DNA of 32,172 nucleotides, taken from assembly GCF_003574095.1 (NCBI RefSeq), contig NZ_QWLA01000042.1:1-32172 (forward strand), in the 5' to 3' direction. A program made the position numbers and the translations under genes. This document shows positions 23,859 to 32,172 of the stretch, piece by piece. Numbering within the stretch: position 1 is the first letter of the stretch; every line of letters begins with the position of its first letter. The notes beneath the pieces are model-generated. The model saw only the letters and a list, made by a program, of their open reading frames with translations. It was not told the DNA's origin and did not search any database. Source of the DNA: Calidithermus roseus. Lineage in GTDB: Bacteria > Deinococcota > Deinococci > Deinococcales > Thermaceae.

Positions 23859-24638
23859 ATGCGGTATCTGAGGGTACTGGGGCGCTTCTGGGGCAGCGCC
23901 ATCGCCGCCGAGATGGAATACCGGAGCAACTTCTTCCTGGCCACGCTCTCGGCCATCGGGTTGCTGATCGGGAGCCTCTTCGGCCTATCGCTGCTGTACC
24001 AGGGCGGCTACCGCCCTGGAGGCTGGCGGCTCGAGGAAGCCCTGCTGGTGCTGGGGGCTTTCACCGTCTTGCAAGGTCTGGCCGGGACGCTCTTCCAGCC
24101 CAACCTCAACCGCATCGTGCTGCAGGTGCAGCAGGGCACGCTGGACTTCGTGCTGCTCAAGCCGCTAGACAGCCAATTCTGGCTATCGACCCGCATGTTC
24201 TCCCCCTGGGGTCTGCCTGACCTGCTTTTGGGGCTGGGGGTGTGGCTCTACGCCGGGGCCAGGCTGGGCTTCGGGCCGCTCGAGCACCTCGCTGGGCTGA
24301 CCTTCCTGGGAGTGGCAGGCTTCATACTCTACGCGCTGTGGTTCATCCTGGGCACCACCAGCATCTGGTTCGTCAAGGTGGGCAACACCACCGAGGTGCT
24401 GCGCTCGCTGCTCGAGGCCGGTCGCTATCCCATCCAGGCCTTCCCGGCCATGTACCGCCTGTTTTTCAGCTTCGTGGTGCCGGTGGCCTTCCTCACCACC
24501 GTTCCCGCCGAAGTTGCTTTGGGCCGGGCCAGCCCGAACACGCTGCTGTTGGCCCTGGGACTGGCGCTGGGGCTCTTCGCCTTCTCCCGCTTCTTCTGGC
24601 GGCTGGCGCTCAGGAGCTATACTTCGGCCTCGAGCTGA
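23859..24638 (+). CDS. ABC-2 type exporter permease (COG3694/DUF990-like)
   Basis: 259 residues with six hydrophobic segments. EMEYRSNFFLATLSAIG near the start, GGWRLEEALLVLGAFTVLQGL and VQQGTLDFVLLKPLD are typical of COG3694, the second permease of DUF990-type exporters. The matching ATPase and first permease are at 19428-20432 and 16210-16989. Normally these three are adjacent. Same length as the other permease, which supports a heterodimer. It converges with livF, 28 nt between stops. Substrate unknown. Confidence 0.82.
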   Translation: MRYLRVLGRFWGSAIAAEMEYRSNFFLATLSAIGLLIGSLFGLSLLYQGGYRPGGWRLEEALLVLGAFTVLQGLAGTLFQPNLNRIVLQVQQGTLDFVLLKPLDSQFWLSTRMFSPWGLPDLLLGLGVWLYAGARLGFGPLEHLAGLTFLGVAGFILYALWFILGTTSIWFVKVGNTTEVLRSLLEAGRYPIQAFPAMYRLFFSFVVPVAFLTTVPAEVALGRASPNTLLLALGLALGLFAFSRFFWRLALRSYTSASS

Positions 24639-24666
24639 GTGAGGTCGCCCTGGTCCCTTTGGGAGG

Positions 24667-25380
24667 CTAATGACCGCCCAGGTAAGCCGCCTGCACCTCG
24701 GGCGTGGCCGCGAGCTGGGCGGCGGGGCCGCTGAGGGTCAGCTCGCCGGTTTGCAGCACGTAGCCCCGGTGGGCGATCTGAAGGGCGATGCGGGCGTTCT
24801 GCTCGACGAGCAGGATGGTCTTGCCGGACTTGTTGAGGCTCTGAATGGTCTCGAAGATGAAGTCCACCAGCACCGGAGCCAGGCCCATGCTGGGCTCATC
24901 CATCAGCAGCAGCTTGGGGTCTTGCATGAGCGCTCGAGCAATCGCCAGCATCTGCTGCTCGCCACCGGAGAGGGTTCCGCCCTTCTGGCTTCGGCGCTCG
25001 TAGAGGCGGGGAAAGAGCTGGAAGCCGATCTGCTTGCGCTCCTCGACCACCTTCTTGTCTCTCAGCAAGTAGGCGCCGATCTCGAGGTTCTCCTCCACCG
25101 TGAGGCGGGGGAAGATGCGCCGCCCCTCGGGGACGTGGCCGATGCCCATCGCCACGATCTGCTCAGCAGAGACGCGCTGGATGGGCTTGCCCTGGTAGAG
25201 CACCTCGCCGCTGCGGGCTTTGACCATGCCGCTGATGGTGCGCAAGGTGGTGCTCTTGCCCGCGCCGTTAGCCCCAATCAGGGTCACGATCTCGCCCTCG
25301 TTGACCGTCAGCGAGATGCCTTTGAGGGCGTGGATGTGGCCGTAGTAGGTGTGGATGTTCTTCAGCTCGAGCAAGCTCAT
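24667..25380 (-). CDS. livF: Branched-chain amino-acid ABC transporter ATPase LivF
   Basis: 237 residues, usual LivF length. Walker A GANGAGKST, the LivF-specific GHVPEGRRIFPRLTVEENL, the signature LSGGEQQMLAIARALM and Walker B LLLMDEPSMGLAP. It forms the ATPase pair with LivG on the cytosolic face. Its ATG overlaps the livG stop by 4 nt. The operon context and the LivK-type binding protein fix the family, but the real ligand may be another amino acid or an amide. Confidence 0.95.
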   Translation of the reverse strand: MSLLELKNIHTYYGHIHALKGISLTVNEGEIVTLIGANGAGKSTTLRTISGMVKARSGEVLYQGKPIQRVSAEQIVAMGIGHVPEGRRIFPRLTVEENLEIGAYLLRDKKVVEERKQIGFQLFPRLYERRSQKGGTLSGGEQQMLAIARALMQDPKLLLMDEPSMGLAPVLVDFIFETIQSLNKSGKTILLVEQNARIALQIAHRGYVLQTGELTLSGPAAQLAATPEVQAAYLGGH

Positions 25381-26185
25381 GCCTGGCCTCCAGCTTGCTC
25401 CGCCGCTCCTTTGCCCAGGTAGGCCTCGATCACGCGGGGGTTGCTGCGGATTTCAGCCGGCAGGCCCTCGGCGATCTTGGAGCCGTACTCGAGCACGGCG
25501 ATGCGGTCGGAGATGCTCATGACCATGCTCATGTCGTGCTCGATGAGCACGATGGTCAGGCCCAGTTCCTTGCGCAGGCGGCGCACGTCTTCCTTCAGCC
25601 GGCTGGTCTCCTGCTCGTTCATCCCGGCGGCGGGCTCGTCGAGGAAGAGCAGCTTGGGCTCCAAGGCCAGCGCACGGGCGATCTCTAAGCGGCGCTGCTC
25701 GCCGTAGGGCAGGCTGGTGGCGAGTTCGCCCGCGCGGCGGGCCAGGCCCATGTAGTCGAGCAGTTCCATGGCCCGTTCCTTGGCTTTGCGCTCGGCCTCG
25801 AGGTGGCGCGGAGTGCGGAGAATGGCGTCGAGGTAGCTGCTGCGGGTATGGACGTGGTGCCCGATGAGCACGTTCTCGAGCACCGTCATAGCGGCGAAGA
25901 GCCGGATGTTCTGGAAGGTGCGGCCAATTCCGTGGGCCGCCACCTTATCCGGCGACATGCCGGTGATGTCCTTGCCGAAGAAGCGAACGCTTCCTTCGTC
26001 GGGCTCGTAGATCCCGGTGAGCAGGTTGAAGAAGGTGGTCTTCCCCGCCCCGTTGGGGCCGATCACCGAGAAGATCTCCCCTGGCTTGACGGTAAGGCTC
26101 ACGGCGTTGACCGCCTTGAGGCCGCCGAAGCTCTTGGAGACGGACTGCACCTCGAGGGCGCTGGCAACTGCCGTTGCTGTAGCAA

Positions 26186-26189
<4 letters not shown>
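25377..26189 (-). CDS. livG: Branched-chain amino-acid ABC transporter ATPase LivG
   Basis: 270 residues. Walker A GPNGAGKTTFFNLLTGIYEPDEG, the LivG-type GIGRTFQNIRLFAAMTVLENV, the signature LPYGEQRRLEIARALA and Walker B LLFLDEPAAGMN, followed by VLIEHDMSMVMSISDRI. A short tail rich in Ala and Gly ends the protein. ATG 26189 overlaps the livM stop by 4 nt. A 12-residue N-terminal extension rich in Ala and Thr precedes the ABC fold. Confidence 0.95.
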
Positions 26190-27555
<1,366 letters not shown>

Positions 27556-27559
<4 letters not shown>

Positions 27560-28518
27560 ACCTTCTCCTTGACCACCTGGCCCAGCAGACCCTGCGGACG
27601 GAACAGCAGCAGCAGGATCAGGATCAGGAAGGCGATCACGTCCTTGTACTCCGTGCCAAAGTTACCCCCGGTGAGGGTGGGCAAGTAGGTGCCCGAGAGC
27701 GTCTCGAGCTGCCCCAGCACCAACCCTCCTACCATGGCCCCCGTGATGTTGCCGATCCCCCCCAGCACAGCAGCGGTGAAAGCCTTCAGGCCCGGAAAGA
27801 AGCCCACATAGGGGTCAATGGTGCTGTACTGCACGGCAAACAGCACCCCGGCCACCCCCCCCAGCGCTCCCCCGATCAAGAAGGTGCGGGAGATGATCAC
27901 GTCGGGGTTGATGCCCATCAGACGAGCGGTGCTCATGTCCTGAGCCACGGCGCGAATGGCGGTGCCTAGCTTGGTGCGGTTGACCAGGTAGTTGAGCCCG
28001 AAGAGCATCAGCAAGGAGACCAGGATCAGGATCAGGGCCTTATACTGCACGAAGACGGTGAGGAAGGTGAAATTGCCGTCCAGGGGCGGGATCACGCGCA
28101 TCTGAAGCTTGAACTCGTTGTGCCACAGCCCCTCGATGAAACGCACCACGTCCTGCAGCACGAAAGAGACACCGATGGCCGTGATCAGGGGTACCAGGCG
28201 GTTGGTGGTGCCACGAGCCCGTAGCGGGCGGTAGGCCAGTCGTTCGACCACCATCGCCATCAGCCCCGAGATAATGGCTCCCAGCAGCAGCGCCAGCAGC
28301 AGCACCACGATGCCGTTGGGGATGGCAGGACCCAGGTAACGGAAGACTTCCACCCCCACCACCGCGCCGATCATGAAGATTTCCGAGTGGGCGAAGTTAA
28401 TCAGCTCGAGCACACCGTAAACCATGGTGTAGCCCAGAGCGATCATGGCGTAGACAAACCCCAGCAGCAATCCGTCGAAGATCACCTGGGGGAGCAAAGC
28501 TACAAGTCCTTCAAGCAA
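27556..28518 (-). CDS. livH: Branched-chain amino-acid ABC transporter permease LivH
   Basis: 320 residues, about eight membrane helices. GLLLGFVYAMIALGYTMVYGVLELINFAHSEIFMIGA is the classic LivH N-terminus, and GTAIRAVAQDMSTARLMGIN is the coupling region. Start is TTG 28518, with GGAGG 6 nt upstream; no ATG or GTG is better placed. It is the first gene of the overlapping livHMGF set, separated from livK by 364 nt with a terminator and candidate promoters. Confidence 0.94.
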
Positions 28519-28632
28519 AACGAGCCTCCTTCAGAGACCACAGCACCTGTCAAGTGTGGGTCAGCTTCCCTAAAGAATATACACGGGCAGGGCAAGTTCT
28601 TACCCCCACATGCCAGGTTCTGGTGCTCCATG

Positions 28633-28661
28633 ATTATCCCTCTCCTTGGGTGACGTGGCAA
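28633..28661 (-). promoter_or_regulatory. Candidate promoter of livHMGF (proximal)
   Basis: Minus strand TTGCCA (28661-28656), 17-nt spacer and GATAAT (28638-28633). Predicted leader about 110 nt to livH. Confidence 0.5.
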
Positions 28662-28688
28662 AGTCTAAACTCAGGATGAGCAGAGCAA

Positions 28689-28717
28689 AAGCTAGGTTAT
28701 AAGGTCCAGGAGTTCAA
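28689..28717 (-). promoter_or_regulatory. Candidate promoter of livHMGF (distal)
   Basis: Minus strand TTGAAC (28717-28712), 17-nt spacer and TAGCTT (28694-28689). It lies just downstream of the 10-bp inverted repeat at 28729-28758. Confidence 0.4.
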
Positions 28718-28728
28718 AATTCTGAATT

Positions 28729-28758
28729 CTTTAAGCCAGAAAGCGGCTTGGCTTAAAG
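28729..28758. promoter_or_regulatory. 10-bp perfect inverted repeat upstream of livHMGF
   Basis: CTTTAAGCCA (28729-28738) and TGGCTTAAAG (28749-28758), 10-nt loop. It is 11 nt upstream of a -35 on the minus strand, so an operator is plausible; a transcript hairpin is the alternative. No U-tract follows directly on either strand. Confidence 0.5.
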
Positions 28759-28840
28759 TTTGCTCCCACGACTCATCTCGCATGATTGGGGGCATCGCAC
28801 CCCTTGACACCGGCCTACATGCATTTTGTACCACGTCAAT

Positions 28841-28866
28841 AAAAGCGGGTGGCCCGAAGGCCACCC
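28841..28866 (-). terminator. Intrinsic terminator of livK
   Basis: Minus strand GGGTGGCC, loop TTCG, GGCCACCC (28866-28847), then GC and TTTT (28844-28841). It lies 16 nt after the livK stop, so livHMGF needs its own promoter or readthrough. Confidence 0.9.
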
Positions 28867-28882
28867 TTTAGATTTGGAAAGT

Positions 28883-30046
28883 TTATCGAGGAGCCGCGAT
28901 CGAAACCTTCTTCAGCAGCTTCTGTTCGGCGTACTTGCCGGTGTCGAGGTGGATCACGAAGTAGTCGGCCACCTTGATGTCACCCTTGGAGTTGAACTCG
29001 ATCTCCCCGGTCAGGCCCGAGAGCTTGACCAGACGCACCCGCTGGGCAACCAGCTGGCGGCTGGGCTTCTTGCCGCCGCTCTGCTTGATGGCGGTCTCGA
29101 TGGCGCTGATGATGACGTTGGCCGCATCGTAGGCGTAGACCCCGAAGCCCTCGGCGTTCTTGCCGAACTTGGCGCGGAAGTCCTGGGCGAACTTGGCGGC
29201 CTTGGGGAACTGGCTGATGGGCCCGGCGACGGTGGTGAAGTAGGTGTCCTTGGCCGCATCGGCGCCCGCCAGGCGCTCGTACTCGCTGGCGTCGAGCCCG
29301 TCGCCACCCAGGATGGGCACGCGGATGCCACGCTCGCGAAGCTGCTTGGCGAAGGGGCCAACCTGGTCGTAGATGCCACCGAAGTAGATCAGATCGGGGC
29401 GGAAAGCCTGGATCTGGGTGATCAGGGTGGCAAAGTTGCTCTTCTCCTCGGTGCCCACGAAGGCGCTGTTGGGGATTTCAGCCCCCAGGGCCAGGGCCCG
29501 CTTGCGGAAGTTCTCGGCCAGGCCCTGACCGTAAGCAGTCTTGTCGTGGATGACGAAAATCCGCTTGGCCTTGAGGTCCTTCACGGCGAACTCGGCACCC
29601 GCGGGACCCTGCACGTCATCACGACCGCAGATGCGGTTAACGTTGGACAGGCCACGGTCGGTCACGCGGGGGTTGGTGTTGGCCGGGGAGACCATCACCA
29701 GGTTGACGCGGGCATATACCTCCGAGGAGGGAATGGCCACGCCCGAGTTGAGGTGGCCCACCACGCCCAGGATGTCAGGGTCGTTGATGATGCGGTTGGC
29801 GTTAGCCACGCCGGTGTCGGGGTTGGCCTGGTCGTCATAGGGGGCCAGCTCGAGCCGGAACCCCAGCTTCTGGAAGCGGGCCTGCGCCTCCTCCACGGCG
29901 AGTTGTGCGCCCAGCTTGATCTGTTCACCCAGAGCAGCCTGGCCACCCGAAAGCGGGGATTGTGTGGCGATTTTGATCACGTTGGACTGAGCCGAAGCCA
30001 GTCCGAGGGCAAACACGCCCAAAGCGACGATGCCGAGTCTCTTCAT
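28883..30046 (-). CDS. livK: Branched-chain amino-acid binding protein LivK-like
   Basis: 387 residues. A signal peptide (MKRLGIVALGVFALGLASA, cut before QS) and a type I periplasmic binding fold. IKIATQSPLSGGQAALGEQIKLGAQLAVEEAQ is the family N-terminus, GVVGHLNSGVAIPSSEVYA carries the usual ligand-contact serines, and FVIHDKTAYGQGLAENFRKRA starts the second lobe. ATG 30046 has AGGAGGATCGG in front; the frame upstream to 30121 crosses the -10 region and is untranslated. It delivers the ligand to LivHM; ligand may be Leu/Ile/Val, or another amino acid or amide. The terminator after it allows higher expression than the permease genes. Confidence 0.94.
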   Translation of the reverse strand: MKRLGIVALGVFALGLASAQSNVIKIATQSPLSGGQAALGEQIKLGAQLAVEEAQARFQKLGFRLELAPYDDQANPDTGVANANRIINDPDILGVVGHLNSGVAIPSSEVYARVNLVMVSPANTNPRVTDRGLSNVNRICGRDDVQGPAGAEFAVKDLKAKRIFVIHDKTAYGQGLAENFRKRALALGAEIPNSAFVGTEEKSNFATLITQIQAFRPDLIYFGGIYDQVGPFAKQLRERGIRVPILGGDGLDASEYERLAGADAAKDTYFTTVAGPISQFPKAAKFAQDFRAKFGKNAEGFGVYAYDAANVIISAIETAIKQSGGKKPSRQLVAQRVRLVKLSGLTGEIEFNSKGDIKVADYFVIHLDTGKYAEQKLLKKVSIAAPR

Positions 30047-30104
30047 CCGATCCTCCTGATTCCACGCCAATAGCGGCGACTGGTTGAGCACTACTGGCGA
30101 GGCC

Positions 30105-30135
30105 ATTCTACACAGGCTCATCGCGTTTTTGTCAA
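30105..30135 (-). promoter_or_regulatory. Promoter of livK
   Basis: Minus strand TTGACA (30135-30130) and TAGAAT (30110-30105), with a long 19-nt spacer. The leader would be about 55 nt, including a small CGCC/GGCG hairpin. Confidence 0.55.
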
Positions 30136-30145
30136 CGAGATTGTA

Positions 30146-30158
30146 ATGTTAGTAACAT
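30146..30158. promoter_or_regulatory. Palindromic operator candidate upstream of livK
   Basis: ATGTTA-G-TAACAT, a perfect 13-nt palindrome, 10 nt upstream of the livK -35. The position suits an activator or repressor. The regulator is unknown. Confidence 0.5.
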
Positions 30159-30174
30159 CTTGTACCAAGAGATG

Positions 30175-30202
30175 CCAATGGTCGATAGCCGATGGCCAAA
30201 GG
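30175..30202. repeat. Heptamer repeat tract, four units, between livK and glnA
   Basis: CCAATGG, TCGATAG, CCGATGG and CCAAAGG in phase. It lies upstream of the livK promoter. A separate single unit, CTATCGG at 30277-30283, is near the glnA stop. Confidence 0.7.
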
Positions 30203-30298
30203 CTAAAATGCACCTAGTCAATAAGGCAAGGGGGATATCCACGAGCCACCCGCTCTCGACCCTCGACACCTCCTGGCTATCGGCTAAGACTCACTGCT

Positions 30299-31633
30299 TC
30301 AGTACTCAGCCAGGTACTGGTCAAGTTCCCACTGGTGCACCGCGCTGCGGTAAGAGTTCCACTCGATCTGCTTAGCCCGCAGGAACTGCTTGTACAGGTG
30401 ATCACCCAGAGCCCCGCGGATGACCTCGTCCTTTTGCAGCGCCTCGAGGGCCTCGCGCAGGGTGCCGGGCAACTCACTTACCTTGTGCTTGCGCCGGTCG
30501 CGCACCGAGAGCTGGTAGATATTGCGCTCGATGGGGGGTGGCGGGAGTTCCTTCTTCTCTATGCCATCCAGGCCAGCAGCCAGGATCACCGCCAGGGCCA
30601 GGTAGGGGTTGCACGAGGGGTCGGGGGCGCGGAACTCAGCGCGGGTTCCGATCCCGCGGCGGGCGGGGACCCGAATCATGGCCGAGCGGTTGGAGTCCGA
30701 CCAGGCGATGGAGGTGGGGGCTTCGTAGCCTGGGGTAAGGCGCTTGTAGGAGTTGACCAGGGGGTTGGTGATGGCCACCATGCCCTCGGCGTGCTCGAGC
30801 AGCCCTTGAATAAAGTACAGCGCAATCTTGGAGAGCTTGTTATCGCCCTCGGGGTCGTAGAAAGCGTTCTCACCGTTTTTGAACAACGACAGGTGCATGT
30901 GCAGCCCCGAACCGTTGATCCCGGCGATGGGCTTGGGCATGAAGGTGGCGTGGAGGCCATACTTGAGGGCCACCTTCTTGACCACGAACTTGAAAGTAGT
31001 GATGTTATCGGCAGTACGCAGGGCACCTGAGTACTTGAAGTCGATCTCGTGCTGGCCGGGGGCCACTTCGTGGTGGGAGGCCTCGATCTCGAAACCCATC
31101 TGCACCAGCACGTTGACCATCTCCCGCCGCGCCTCCTCCCCCTTGTCCAAAGGGGCGAGGTCGAAGTATCCCGCCCGGTCGTGGGTGATGATGCTGGGAT
31201 CGCCCTCAGGGGTGCGCGTGAAGAGGAAGAACTCGGGCTCGGGACCGGCGTAGAGGTCGTCGAAGCCCATTTTGCGCAGGCGCTCGAGCTGCGCCTTGAG
31301 GATCTGGCGGGGATCGCCCTCGAAGGGCCTGCCGTCGGGATAGGCGATGTCGCAGATCAGCCGCGCCACCCGGCCCTGATGGCTGCTCTCGAGCTCTTCG
31401 GGAAAGACCAGAAAGGTGCTGTAGTCGGGCTTGAGCAGCATGTCCGCCTCTTCGCTGCGGGTGAAGCCTTCGATGGTCGAGCCGTCGAACATCACCTCGC
31501 CGTCAAGCGCCTTCTCAAATTGCGAAGCCGGGAGTTCGACGTTTTTGTTCACCCCCAGGATGTCGGTGAACTGCAAGCGCAGAAAGCGCACCTCCTGTTC
31601 ACGCAAAACCTGCAAGATGTCGGCTTTTGTCAT
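30299..31633 (-). CDS. glnA: Glutamine synthetase, GSI-alpha type
   Basis: 444 residues, the length of Bacillus or Thermotoga type I-alpha enzymes. Makes glutamine from glutamate, ammonia and ATP. Seen: MFDGSTIEGFTRSEEADMLLKPD, the ammonia-site region, GPEPEFFLF and SHHEVAPGQHEIDFKY (metal ligands), ATFMPKPIAGINGSGLHMH (ATP site), NPLVNSYKRLTPGYEAP and RAEFRAPDPSCNPYLA. GSI-alpha enzymes are not adenylylated but feedback-inhibited, with a conserved C-terminal Arg; this is family knowledge. ATG 31633 has GGAG 7 nt upstream. A second, different glutamine synthetase gene starts divergently 216 nt away. Confidence 0.96.
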   Translation of the reverse strand: MTKADILQVLREQEVRFLRLQFTDILGVNKNVELPASQFEKALDGEVMFDGSTIEGFTRSEEADMLLKPDYSTFLVFPEELESSHQGRVARLICDIAYPDGRPFEGDPRQILKAQLERLRKMGFDDLYAGPEPEFFLFTRTPEGDPSIITHDRAGYFDLAPLDKGEEARREMVNVLVQMGFEIEASHHEVAPGQHEIDFKYSGALRTADNITTFKFVVKKVALKYGLHATFMPKPIAGINGSGLHMHLSLFKNGENAFYDPEGDNKLSKIALYFIQGLLEHAEGMVAITNPLVNSYKRLTPGYEAPTSIAWSDSNRSAMIRVPARRGIGTRAEFRAPDPSCNPYLALAVILAAGLDGIEKKELPPPPIERNIYQLSVRDRRKHKVSELPGTLREALEALQKDEVIRGALGDHLYKQFLRAKQIEWNSYRSAVHQWELDQYLAEY

Positions 31634-31716
31634 GACAGTCTCCAGCATAGCGGCCCGGCCTCACGGGCTACCGTGATGATGGTTGCAAAAATCATGGCAC
31701 AATGAACATTTTATTC

Positions 31717-31782
31717 AGTACGATTTGCACAAATTTGGCCAATATTTACTCAAATTTCACCCCAAATTATATCTATCGTACT
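31717..31782. promoter_or_regulatory. Separated 8-bp inverted repeat in the divergent glnA control region
   Basis: AGTACGAT (31717-31724) and ATCGTACT (31775-31782), about 58 bp apart centre to centre. Between them is a near-palindrome around TTGGCCAA and two CAAATTT copies. The stretch is AT-rich in an otherwise GC-rich window, so it likely holds regulator sites for both genes. Confidence 0.4.
31766..31771 (-). promoter_or_regulatory. -10-like box toward the minus-strand glnA
   Basis: Minus strand perfect TATAAT, without a good -35. If used, the glnA leader would be about 125 nt. TATGCT close to the ATG (10 nt upstream) is an alternative. Confidence 0.35.
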
Positions 31783-31790
31783 TTATTTCG

Positions 31791-31820
31791 TTGACACTTG
31801 GCAAACATCAGGGGTATACT
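31791..31820 (+). promoter_or_regulatory. Strong sigma-A promoter of the plus-strand glutamine synthetase
   Basis: TTGACA (31791-31796), 18-nt spacer, TATACT (31815-31820). Predicted start near 31827, short leader with GGGAGG before GTG 31850. Confidence 0.85.
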
Positions 31821-31849
31821 TCGGCGAGATTCTCGGGAGGTGAGGTCGG

Positions 31850-32172
31850 GTGTTCAAAGACGTCAAAGCGCTCGTGAAGTACCTCGAGGAAAACGGCATT
31901 AAATACGTCGACCTGCGCCTTTGTGACGTTCCAGGGCGCTGGCAGCACTACACCAAGCCTGCCCGCGAGTTCGACGAGGGCATCTTCGAGAACGGTTCGG
32001 GCTTCGATGGCTCTTCGCTTCAGGGGTTCCAGGCTATCCAGGAATCGGACATGCTGCTCAAGCCCGACCCCACCAGCGCCTTCGTGGATCCATTCTTCGC
32101 CGAGCCCACGCTGGTGGTTCTGTGCGACGTGTACATTCCGCCCATCCACACCCCCAAGCCCACCCCCTACCC
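31850..32172 (+). CDS. glnA: Glutamine synthetase, GSI-beta type, 3' truncated by the window end
   Basis: At least 107 residues, continuing past the window. The protein starts VFKDVKALVKYLEENGIKYV, followed by DLRLCDVPGRWQHYT, then FDGSSLQGFQAIQESDMLL and KPDPTSAFVDPFFAEPTLVV, which match the N-terminal domain of GSI-beta enzymes such as the main Mycobacterium glutamine synthetase. GSI-beta enzymes are regulated by adenylylation of a Tyr that is not in this fragment. GTG 31850 has GGAGG at 31836-31840. It is preceded by a strong promoter. The open frame has no stop in the window, so it is missed by closed-ORF finding. Confidence 0.93.
   Translation, partial: MFKDVKALVKYLEENGIKYVDLRLCDVPGRWQHYTKPAREFDEGIFENGSGFDGSSLQGFQAIQESDMLLKPDPTSAFVDPFFAEPTLVVLCDVYIPPIHTPKPTPY

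Noticed and set aside
28548-28553. TTGACA on the minus strand just upstream of livH
   Set aside because: The -10 position falls on the Shine-Dalgarno GGAGG; no TANNNT is there.
28387-28653. Open frame on the plus strand in the liv intergenic region
   Set aside because: It overlaps the start of livH, has no ribosome-binding site, and its composition does not resemble the neighbouring proteins.
28804-28809. Consensus TTGACA on the plus strand in the livK-livH gap
   Set aside because: No acceptable -10 box at 16-19 nt, and it would read antisense into livK.

Overview
The window is GC-rich, densely packed bacterial chromosome. Gene content and style point to the Deinococcota, most likely the Thermales (a Meiothermus- or Thermus-like organism). 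The evidence is very high GC, heavy use of the in-frame Leu-Glu hexamer CTCGAG, GTG and TTG starts, several starts with a TANNNT box 6-7 nt upstream and no Shine-Dalgarno (leaderless style), and the protein families present. This is inferred from style and families, not from a database match. I see no prophage, insertion sequence or CRISPR array.

Layout. 1-6.6 kb (+): an acetate uptake and activation block with an acetyl-CoA synthetase-like ligase (5' end missing or frameshifted), a DUF4212 small subunit, a VC_2705-type sodium/acetate symporter, an unrecognised membrane protein, a cNMP/CBS/DUF294 nucleotidyltransferase and a DnaQ-like exonuclease. 6.7-8.6 kb: a secreted LysM plus phosphodiester-glycosidase protein and two small unknowns. 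8.7-9.1 kb (-): two CAU-anticodon tRNAs (initiator fMet, and elongator Met or Ile2), each with its own sigma-A promoter. 9.2-12.3 kb (-): a magnesium block with a long, structured mgtE leader, mgtE, a pyrophosphatase-like protein overlapping it by 4 nt, and a YghZ-type aldo/keto reductase. 12.4-12.9 kb (-): a secreted DUF305-like protein. 13.0-15.5 kb (+): ffh, rpsP, khpA, rimM, without the trmD that often follows. 15.5-24.6 kb: pdxH, glpD, several membrane or secreted unknowns, and the three parts of one DUF990-type ABC exporter (two permeases and an ATPase) spread over three loci on both strands. 24.7-30.0 kb (-): a branched-chain amino-acid ABC transporter, livF/G/M/H joined by 4-nt overlaps, with livK upstream behind its own terminator. 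30.3-32.2 kb: two divergent glutamine synthetase genes of different GSI subtypes around an AT-rich control region.

The most unusual features are non-coding. First, a dispersed family of degenerate 7-bp tandem repeats (units like CTATCGG, CCATCGA, CGTATTG) occupies at least eight intergenic gaps; one copy pair forms the rpsP terminator and others touch -10 boxes. Second, mgtE has a predicted untranslated leader of about 220 nt with a 56-nt hairpin and an 8-bp sequestration of its Shine-Dalgarno, which looks like a translational Mg2+ switch of no class I recognise. Third, six genes share a leaderless promoter layout, including all three parts of the split ABC exporter.
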